From: Frateuria aurantia DSM 6220
GTDB lineage: Bacteria; Pseudomonadota; Gammaproteobacteria; Xanthomonadales; Rhodanobacteraceae
Length of the DNA stretch: 64,000 nucleotides
Assembly (NCBI RefSeq): GCF_000242255.2
Contig: NC_017033.1
Span: 744,001-808,000 of the forward strand
Reading direction: 5' to 3'
Both the position numbers and the translations under genes were made by a program. The notes under the pieces were generated by a model. That model was not told the origin of the DNA. It was given only the letters and a program-made list of their open reading frames with translations, and did no database searches. Positions 58,307 through 64,000 of this stretch are shown in pieces; positions within the stretch are counted from its first letter, which is position 1; every line of letters begins with the position of its first letter.

Positions 58307-58545
58307 GTGGCGTTCCTTGGCCTCGTGACGTCAATCGGGTAGAAACTTGCCGCAGGCAGGCATCGGATATCTTGCGCCGTCAGGCCGGACGTGGCCGGAC
58401 ACCTGGCCGATTGTATGAGCTTGCGCGACACCATGTCACGGGCGCAATCCCCGCGATGTGGATGCCGGCCTCCGGGAGGTCCCCTTGCCGATTCAATCCC
58501 GTTAGGATGGAGTATTCCCCGTTGTCATCATGAACCGTGAAAGCT

Positions 58546-59373
58546 ATGCAGAATATTGAACAGATCATTTCCGATGCGTTCGAGCGCCGCCTTGAACTGA
58601 CCCAGGCCGAAGTGGATACCCATCTGCGGCCGGCGGTGAATCAGGTACTGGATCTGCTGGAAGCCGGTGAGCTGAGGGTCGCCGAGCCTGATGGCGCGCA
58701 GGGCTGGAAGGTCAACCAGTGGATCAAGAAGGCGGTGCTGCTCTATTTCCGCATGCATGGCAACGAAGTGGTCGACGGTGGTCCGGCACTGGCTTACGAC
58801 AAGGTTCCCTTGCGCTTCGGACATGGTGCCTCGGCCGAGATCGAGCAGCTGGGTGCCCGCGTGGTGCCCGGAGCGCTGGTCCGTCGCGGCGCGCATATCG
58901 CCCGCGACGCGGTGCTGATGCCCAGCTACGTCAACATCGGCGCCCATGTCGGCGCCGGCACGATGGTCGATACCTGGGCCACGGTAGGTTCCTGCGCGCA
59001 GATCGGCTCTGGCGTGCATCTGTCGGGAGGCGTCGGTATCGGCGGGGTGCTGGAGCCGTTGCAGGCCAATCCCACCATCATCGGCGACAACTGCTTTATC
59101 GGCGCCCGTTCGGAGGTGGTCGAGGGGGTGATCGTCGAGCCGGGCAGCGTGATCGGGATGGGGGTGTTCATCGGCCAGTCGACGCGCATCTACAACCGTG
59201 CAACCGGCGAAGTCAGCTATGGCCGGGTGCCGGCCGGCAGCGTGGTCGTCTCCGGTTCCCTGCCGGCCAAGGACGGCAGCCACAGTCTGTATGCCGCGGT
59301 GATCGTCAAGCAGGTCGACGAGAAGACCCGCAGCAAGACCGGCATCAATGAATTGTTGCGGAGTGCCGAATGA
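58546..59373 (+). CDS. dapD: Tetrahydrodipicolinate N-succinyltransferase
   Basis: 275 residues from ATG 58546 ([19 protein letters not shown]), one residue longer than E. coli DapD; a GTG three codons earlier is an alternative. Hexapeptide repeats cover about 100-250 ([36 protein letters not shown]). It starts the succinylase branch of lysine and diaminopimelate synthesis. It overlaps the next gene by four bases. The 239-base gap upstream, shared with the divergent GGDEF-EAL gene, has a TAGGAT box but no convincing promoter. Confidence 0.97.
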   Translation: MQNIEQIISDAFERRLELTQAEVDTHLRPAVNQVLDLLEAGELRVAEPDGAQGWKVNQWIKKAVLLYFRMHGNEVVDGGPALAYDKVPLRFGHGASAEIEQLGARVVPGALVRRGAHIARDAVLMPSYVNIGAHVGAGTMVDTWATVGSCAQIGSGVHLSGGVGIGGVLEPLQANPTIIGDNCFIGARSEVVEGVIVEPGSVIGMGVFIGQSTRIYNRATGEVSYGRVPAGSVVVSGSLPAKDGSHSLYAAVIVKQVDEKTRSKTGINELLRSAE

Positions 59374-59726
59374 GCGCCACCCTTTACGGGCTGAACAACT
59401 GCGACACCTGCCGCAAGGCCCGGCGCTGGCTGGAACGTTTCGAGCTGCCGTTCACCTTCGTCGATTACCGCGCGGATCCGGCGGATGGCGAAACGCTCAA
59501 GCGCTGGGCGGCGGCGGCCGGTGGTTGGGAGGCGCTGGTCAACAAGTCCTCCACCACCTGGCGCGGCCTGCTGCCCCAGCGCAAGCAGCCGGGAAGCGAT
59601 GCCGAATGGGTACTGCTGATCCGCGAGCATCCGGCGCTGGTACGTCGGCCGGTCGTGGAGCTGGAGGACGGCAGCATCAGCTTCGGCTTCAGTGACAACG
59701 GCTTCAAGGCACGTTTCGGACAGTGA
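59370..59726 (+). CDS. yffB: ArsC/Spx family thioredoxin-fold protein (YffB-like)
   Basis: 118 residues with the ArsC/Spx motif [17 protein letters not shown], where CDTC is the potential redox site, and a typical C-terminus with [10 protein letters not shown]. YffB lies beside dapE in E. coli and its function is not settled; true arsenate reduction is not indicated. It overlaps dapD by four bases, and the iron transporter gene follows its stop by one base. Confidence 0.88.
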   Translation: MSATLYGLNNCDTCRKARRWLERFELPFTFVDYRADPADGETLKRWAAAAGGWEALVNKSSTTWRGLLPQRKQPGSDAEWVLLIREHPALVRRPVVELEDGSISFGFSDNGFKARFGQ

Positions 59727-59727
59727 C

Positions 59728-60795
59728 ATGAATACCGCCGCCGTTCGTCGTTATCAGCGCAATCTCCGCACCGAGCACGACAACGCGGTGCTGTACGAAC
59801 GGCTGGCGGAACTGGCCGGCAGTGACAGGTTGGCACGGGCCTACCAGCGCATCGCCGCCATTGAAAGCAGCAATGCCGAGTTCTGGGCCCAGCGGCTGCG
59901 GGCGGCCGGGGCCATGGTGCCGCTACAGCGGCCCGGGGTGCGGGTGCGTCTGCTGATCTGGCTGGCGGGCCGGTTCGGTGTCGGTTTCGTGATGCCCAGC
60001 GTGGTTCGGCTCAATCATGCCGATCATGCGGCGACACTGGTCGATCGCAGCGGTCATACCGATCATTTTCCGCTGGACGAGCCGATTCCGTCGCCGGTGT
60101 CAGGTCGCCATCGCAGCGAGAGCGGCAATACCTTGCGCGCCTCGGTGCTGGGGGCCAACGATGGCCTGGTTTCCAATGCCAGTCTGGTGATGGGCATGGC
60201 GGGCGCTGCCACGCCCGATCATGCCATCCTGTTGGCCGGGGCGGCGGGGCTGGTGGCTGGCGCCTTTTCGATGTCGCTGGGTGAATGGCTGTCGGTCAAC
60301 AGTTCGCGCGAGTTCTATCAGGCCCAGATCACCGAACGGGCCGAGCGACTGGCCGTGGCGCCCGATGATACCCGTCGGCAACTGGCCGCGATCTATCGTG
60401 GCAAGGGATTGGACGACACGGCTTCCGAGCAGGTGGTCGGGCAGTTGCTGGACACCCCGCGCATGGCGCTGGATATGCTGGTGCGGGAAGATCTGGGAGT
60501 TGATCCGGCCGAACTCGGCGGCTCGGCCTACGCTGCGGCAATGTCTTCCTTCGTGCTGTTTTCCTGCGGAGCGTTGTTTCCGGTGCTGCCTTATCTGTTC
60601 TGCGGCGGCAGTCGAGCCCTGCTGGCCAGCCTTGGCTGCACCCTGGCAGGGCTGGCCCTGATCGGGATCGGCACTTCGCTGTTCACCGGCCGTTCGTTGC
60701 TGTTTTCGATCGGCCGGCAATTGCTGATCACGGCGGCGGCGGTACTGGCGACCTTTCTGGTCGGGCATCTGCTGGGCACCGTGGTCCGCGGCTGA
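59728..60795 (+). CDS. Ferritin-like/VIT1-CCC1 family iron or manganese transporter
   Basis: 355 residues from ATG 59728. An N-terminal ferritin-like helical domain (about 10-100; RTEHDNAVLYERLAELAG, AYQRIAAIESSNAEFWAQRL) is joined to a CCC1/VIT1 membrane domain (LRASVLGANDGLVSNASLV, AGAFSMSLGEWLSVNSS) with about five helices. Related proteins export or sequester Fe2+ or Mn2+. The usual ExxH of the ferritin-like half reads E46-S-S-N49, so one metal ligand is replaced by Asn. It starts one base after yffB and lies between yffB and dapE, neighbours in many relatives, so it appears inserted. Confidence 0.88.
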   Translation: MNTAAVRRYQRNLRTEHDNAVLYERLAELAGSDRLARAYQRIAAIESSNAEFWAQRLRAAGAMVPLQRPGVRVRLLIWLAGRFGVGFVMPSVVRLNHADHAATLVDRSGHTDHFPLDEPIPSPVSGRHRSESGNTLRASVLGANDGLVSNASLVMGMAGAATPDHAILLAGAAGLVAGAFSMSLGEWLSVNSSREFYQAQITERAERLAVAPDDTRRQLAAIYRGKGLDDTASEQVVGQLLDTPRMALDMLVREDLGVDPAELGGSAYAAAMSSFVLFSCGALFPVLPYLFCGGSRALLASLGCTLAGLALIGIGTSLFTGRSLLFSIGRQLLITAAAVLATFLVGHLLGTVVRG

Positions 60796-60855
60796 GGCGG
60801 TGGCTGGCCGGATGGCTGTCAGCGTGCCAAGCTTCAGGCTTTTCCGGAGCAGCTT

Positions 60856-61992
60856 ATGCATGCAGTAGTGGATTTGACGTGTCAGCTGGTGGCGCGCGCA
60901 TCGGTCACCCCGGACGACGGGGGCTGCCAGGCCTTGATCGCCGACCGACTGCAGACCTGCGGTTTTCAGATCGAGCATCTGCGCTTCGGCGAAGTCGACA
61001 ATCTCTGGGCCTGGCATGGCTCGACGGGGCCGACCCTGGCTTTTCTCGGGCATACCGATGTGGTACCCGCCGGCGATCTCTCGGCCTGGCACAGCGATCC
61101 GTTCCGGCCCGAGATCCGGGACGGCTTTCTTTACGGCCGTGGCAGTGCGGACATGAAGGGCTCGGTCGCCGCGATGGTGGTGGCGCTGGAGCGGTTCGTG
61201 GCGGCGCATCCCGGGCATCCCGGGCGGGTGGGGCTGCTGCTGACCAGCGACGAGGAAGGGCCGACCAATCTGGATGGCATCCGGCAGGTCGCTGCGCGAT
61301 TCCGCCGGGAGCAGACCCGGCTGGACTGGTGCGTGGTCGGCGAGCCTTCGTCACGCGAGCAGCTGGGTGACCTGATCCGGGTCGGTCGTCGAGGCTCGCT
61401 GTCGGGACGACTGCAGATCAATGGGGTGCAGGGGCATGTCGCCTATCCGCAATTGGCCGTCAATCCGGTGCACCGGTTCGCCCCGGTCATGGCGGCGCTG
61501 GTGGCCGAAGTCTGGGACCAGGGCAATGCCGACTTTCCGCCCACTTCGTTCCAGATCTCGAATATCGCCGCCGGCACCGGAGCCGGCAATGTAATTCCAG
61601 GTCAGTTGCGGGTGGACTTCAATTTCCGTTTCAGCACGGCCAGTACCGCCGAGTCCCTGCAGCGACGGGTGGAAGCCTTGCTGCAGGCACACGAGCTGGA
61701 TTGGAGCCTGGACTGGAATCTGTCCGGCGCGCCGTTTCTGGCACCGCCGGGCGGGCGCTTGCGCGAGACCGTGGTGGCCGTCTGTCGGGATCTGGCCGGT
61801 AAGGAGGTGGAGCAGAGCACCGGTGGAGGCACCTCGGATGGCCGCTTCATCGCGCCGCTGGGCACCGAGGTGATCGAGCTGGGGCCGGTCAATGCCACCA
61901 TTCACAAGGCCGATGAATGTGTGCGGCTCAGTGACCTGCAGCGGTTGCCTGATCTGTATCAGGCGATCTGTCAGCGGCTGCTGCTCGACTGA
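60856..61992 (+). CDS. dapE: Succinyl-diaminopimelate desuccinylase
   Basis: 378 residues with the M20 two-zinc site: [14 protein letters not shown] (His, Asp), [19 protein letters not shown] (bridging Asp), [15 protein letters not shown] (Glu-Glu) and [17 protein letters not shown] (His). DapE frees LL-diaminopimelate for lysine and cell-wall synthesis and works after DapD in the same pathway. Its 3' end overlaps the convergent phosphodiester glycosidase gene by 22 bases. Confidence 0.97.
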   Translation: MHAVVDLTCQLVARASVTPDDGGCQALIADRLQTCGFQIEHLRFGEVDNLWAWHGSTGPTLAFLGHTDVVPAGDLSAWHSDPFRPEIRDGFLYGRGSADMKGSVAAMVVALERFVAAHPGHPGRVGLLLTSDEEGPTNLDGIRQVAARFRREQTRLDWCVVGEPSSREQLGDLIRVGRRGSLSGRLQINGVQGHVAYPQLAVNPVHRFAPVMAALVAEVWDQGNADFPPTSFQISNIAAGTGAGNVIPGQLRVDFNFRFSTASTAESLQRRVEALLQAHELDWSLDWNLSGAPFLAPPGGRLRETVVAVCRDLAGKEVEQSTGGGTSDGRFIAPLGTEVIELGPVNATIHKADECVRLSDLQRLPDLYQAICQRLLLD

Positions 61993-62831
61993 GCCGGTCG
62001 GTCGTCCGGCTGTTCGAAGACGGCGAAGATGCCGGCATAAGGCTTGACCATGAAGGCCGGTGCGCCGTTGAAGCCCTTGCCGTCCAGATAGAACTGCGAA
62101 ATCGTGCCATCCAGATACAGCGCGTTGCGGCAATGCAGGTGATCCCGGAACAGCTCGGCAAAGGCGTGGAAATTGACGGGCACCTCGCTGATCGCGAAGA
62201 CCACCTGTCGTGGCGACACCGCACAGACACCGCTGCGCCACTTCAGGCTGGTGGAATCACCGATGAATCGGGGATTGATCTCGCCGTCGACGACCAGCAT
62301 CGGCCCGGACTGGGTGGCCCAGTCGGGTTTCCGTGTCTGCTGCTTGAAGGACTCGCTGGCGGTGACCTCGGCATGGCCGTCAGGATAGATCGCGAAGACG
62401 CCGTTGGGCAGCAGTGAAAAATTCCCCGCCGCCGGATTGCCGTGCGCCAGATTGAGCGGGACCATGGCCTTGCCATGCTCCACATACAGACCCAGCGGGC
62501 TGATGTTGCGGTCGTAGATCCCGGCATTGGTGGCGAACAGCAGGCGCTGCCCGCGAGCCTCGCCCCATTGGCGCAGGGTGTCGATATCGCTGTAGGGACG
62601 GCCGGTTTCCGGGTCGCGCCAGTGCAGACTCAAGGGATGCTGGCCGAGATCGATGCGTACCAGCTGGTAGTTGGCGCCACGGTAGTTGATTTCCCGATTG
62701 TCCGGAGTGCTGGCGCGATCGCCGCAGGCGGCCAGCCCCAGCAGGCTGCAGACCAGCAGGACAAGCCGCCGTGAACGGAGGTGGCATGGCGGCAGCTTGG
62801 CACCGGCAGACAGGAATAGTGACCAGGTCAT
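61971..62831 (-). CDS. Phosphodiester glycosidase family lipoprotein (DUF2233)
   Basis: 286 residues. The N-terminus ends in [10 protein letters not shown], a lipobox with the acylated Cys, so the mature protein is membrane-anchored in the periplasm. The phosphodiester glycosidase (NAGPA) domain shows [52 protein letters not shown] and [14 protein letters not shown]. The family hydrolyses sugar phosphodiesters; the substrate here is unknown. It is monocistronic and overlaps dapE by 22 bases tail to tail. Confidence 0.88.
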   Translation of the reverse strand: MTWSLFLSAGAKLPPCHLRSRRLVLLVCSLLGLAACGDRASTPDNREINYRGANYQLVRIDLGQHPLSLHWRDPETGRPYSDIDTLRQWGEARGQRLLFATNAGIYDRNISPLGLYVEHGKAMVPLNLAHGNPAAGNFSLLPNGVFAIYPDGHAEVTASESFKQQTRKPDWATQSGPMLVVDGEINPRFIGDSTSLKWRSGVCAVSPRQVVFAISEVPVNFHAFAELFRDHLHCRNALYLDGTISQFYLDGKGFNGAPAFMVKPYAGIFAVFEQPDDRPAQSSSSR

Positions 62832-62967
62832 GGCCTGATGGTGGCGGCCCGTGGTGGTTATCGCAAGACTTGACGCCGCGCTGCGGCAATGCGAGCGACC
62901 GGTCCGTCACGGTCGCTGCGGTCTGGAGATCGGGCTAGAATCGGCATCTTTGGTCCGGTGCCTGTTC

Positions 62968-63456
62968 ATGCCTTATACCCCGATCACCTCCACCCTGGGC
63001 TATGTGTTGTCGCCTGATCGCCAGCAGGTGCTGATGATTCACCGCAATGCCCGGGCCGATGACCAGCATCTGGGCAAGTACAACGGACTGGGCGGCAAGA
63101 TGGAGCCGGGCGAGGACGTGGCGACCTGCATGCGACGTGAAATCCGCGAAGAGGCCGGCATCGAATGCACCGCCATGCGCCTGCGCGGTACCTTGAACTG
63201 GCCCGGCTTCGGCAAGCAGGGCGAAGACTGGCTGGGCTTCGTGTTTGTCATTGATGCTTTCGAGGGCACGGTGGCGGCTGACAATGCCGAGGGCAAGCTG
63301 CAATGGGTGCCCCGCGAGCGCCTGCTGGAACTGCCGATGTGGGAGGGGGATCGCCTGTTCCTGCCCTTGGTCTTCGACGAGGATCCGAGGCCCTTCCATG
63401 GCGTGATGCCTTATCACCAGGGCCAGCTGCAGTCCTGGTCCTACGAGCGTCTGTAA
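62968..63456 (+). CDS. NUDIX hydrolase, 8-oxo-dGTP diphosphatase type
   Basis: 162 residues from ATG 62968 (MPYTPITSTLGYVLSPD). The NUDIX box is complete in GLGGKMEPGEDVATCM followed by RREIREEAGIE. The layout (GKYNGLGGKMEPGE early, SWSYERL at the end) matches the MutT/MTH1-like branch that sanitises oxidised nucleotides. A TAGAAT box lies at 62936-62941. The frame is open to 62851 without similarity. A glutaredoxin-like gene follows after 11 bases. Confidence 0.88.
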   Translation: MPYTPITSTLGYVLSPDRQQVLMIHRNARADDQHLGKYNGLGGKMEPGEDVATCMRREIREEAGIECTAMRLRGTLNWPGFGKQGEDWLGFVFVIDAFEGTVAADNAEGKLQWVPRERLLELPMWEGDRLFLPLVFDEDPRPFHGVMPYHQGQLQSWSYERL

Positions 63457-63467
63457 GGCCGCGATCG

Positions 63468-63734
63468 ATGCCGAAGCCCTTTCCGGTCGAGACGGCGCCA
63501 GCCTGGGATCTGTATATCCGTGATCATTGCGGACTGTGTGATCAGGCTCTGGCCGTGCTGGCGGCCTTCGGCTTTCCGGCATTCCGCATGGTCTGGATCG
63601 ATGACGATCCAGGGCTGGAAGCACGCTACGGCGAGCGGATCCCGGTGCTCAGTCACCGGGGCGGCGGAGCCGCCCTGGACTGGCCGTTCGAGGTGGATGC
63701 TCTGCAACGCCTGCGTGAACGGGGCCGGGACTGA
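63468..63734 (+). CDS. Glutaredoxin family protein (DUF836)
   Basis: 88 residues from ATG 63468. It has a thioredoxin-fold N-terminus with the redox pair in RDHCGLCDQAL and IPVLSHRG, typical of the DUF836 glutaredoxin-like family. It would reduce or isomerise thiols in the cytoplasm. The longer reading from 63303 overlaps the NUDIX gene and is not supported. Just beyond it AGCCGGAC (63737-63744) can pair with GTCCGGCT (63760-63767), without a T tract. Confidence 0.85.
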   Translation: MPKPFPVETAPAWDLYIRDHCGLCDQALAVLAAFGFPAFRMVWIDDDPGLEARYGERIPVLSHRGGGAALDWPFEVDALQRLRERGRD

Positions 63735-63779
63735 TCAGCCGGACCCGCCTTGTTCGTTTGTCCGGCTCGGAGCTGGTGC

Positions 63780-64000
63780 TCAGGGCCCGGTCAGCTGCAG
63801 ATGCGCGCTGACATCCACATCCTTGCCGATCACCGAGGTATCGGCATAGTCGCCGCTGCCGACGCCGTAATCCAGCCGCTGCAGCTGGGTGCTGACATCC
63901 AGGGTGGCGCCCTTGCCGGCGGGAGTGAAGTTGACCTTCAGCACCACCGGATGGCTGTGGCCTTTCAGCGCCAGCGTGCCATCGGCCAGAATCGAGCCGT
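63780..64000 (-). CDS. YceI family protein, C-terminal part
   Basis: The gene runs off the right edge; only the last 73 codons or so are in view, ending at a TGA whose complement is at 63780-63782. The reading ends with SILADGTLALKGHSHPVVL, then LDVSTQLQRLDYGVGSGDYA and the terminal KDVDVSAHLQLTGP, the typical YceI tail. It is distinct in sequence from the YceI protein at 20317. The 5' end is outside the window. Confidence 0.85.
   Translation of the reverse strand, partial: GSILADGTLALKGHSHPVVLKVNFTPAGKGATLDVSTQLQRLDYGVGSGDYADTSVIGKDVDVSAHLQLTGP

Noticed and set aside
58440-58545. A promoter for dapD based on the TAGGAT box.
   Set aside because: No -35 element lies at suitable spacing, so I mention it only in the dapD entry.
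59370-59726. Annotation of the CDTC protein as an arsenate reductase.
   Set aside because: There is no arsenic gene nearby, and the dap neighbourhood matches YffB, so only the ArsC/Spx fold is claimed.
1-64000. Mobile elements, prophage, CRISPR arrays, tRNA or rRNA genes.
   Set aside because: I saw no transposase, integrase, repeat-spacer pattern or clover-leaf sequence; the apparent insertions (mntH, iron transporter, GGDEF-EAL) have no flanking repeats that I can see.

Overview
This is a GC-rich, densely packed chromosomal window, almost entirely core bacterial genes. Gene content and order point to a gammaproteobacterium of the Xanthomonadales (Lysobacterales), probably Rhodanobacteraceae-like. 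The evidence is the end of the alpha ribosomal operon, the bamA-lpxD-fabZ-lpxA-lpxB-rnhB cluster followed by dnaE-accA, the rpsB-tsf-pyrH-frr-uppS-cdsA-dxr-rseP-bamA series, map-glnD-dapD, a class II DAHP synthase and a GH92 enzyme. The taxon is an inference. I see no rRNA, tRNA, CRISPR array, transposase, integrase or prophage gene.

Layout. 1-2800 is the 3' end of the alpha operon (rpsM, rpsK, rpsD, rpoA, rplQ). 2887-6768 carries dsbB, a class II DAHP synthase and two c-type cytochrome genes. 6857-17514 holds a mismatch-type DNA glycosylase (minus strand), a MscS-like channel, the conserved rng-yhdP-tldD series and an M28 peptidase. 17594-20937 (minus) has two MacB/FtsX-type permeases without an ATPase and a YceI protein. 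21158-23951 has darP and a DUF1653 gene divergent from tldE, then a DUF4870 membrane protein. 24008-29685 (minus) has a GH92 glycosidase and a secreted adenosine deaminase-tilS-xseB unit. 29938-31668 is a soluble PAS-chemoreceptor. 31771-52385 (minus) is one long block of housekeeping genes for fatty acid, lipid A, envelope and isoprenoid synthesis, DNA replication and translation, interrupted by mntH. 52718-61992 (plus) is map-glnD-dapD-yffB-dapE, interrupted by a GGDEF-EAL gene and an iron transporter. 62968 onward has a NUDIX hydrolase, a glutaredoxin-like protein and the end of a second YceI protein.

How the genes work together. The minus-strand block joins lipid A synthesis (lpxD, lpxA, lpxB, with fabZ branching to fatty acids), outer-membrane assembly (bamA), envelope-stress proteolysis (rseP), isoprenoid and phospholipid steps (dxr, uppS, cdsA) and translation (rpsB, tsf, frr). 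The dap genes supply lysine and peptidoglycan diaminopimelate, and GlnD sets nitrogen status. TldD and TldE are encoded 6 kb apart but should act together.

Most interesting points. (1) The chemoreceptor at 29938-31668 has a PAS domain closely resembling the heme-PAS of E. coli DosP and of FixL: the proximal His and the oxygen-contacting Arg are in place, but the position of DosP's distal Met is Thr. (2) The GGDEF-EAL protein at 56132-58306 has an N-terminal half that looks like a decayed MHYT sensor, with three His spaced exactly 65 residues apart and the Met/Tyr/Thr positions mostly lost; its 3' end runs antisense into glnD. (3) A Mn transporter and a ferritin-like/VIT1 iron transporter each interrupt a conserved housekeeping gene order. 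I found no clearly new multi-gene system.
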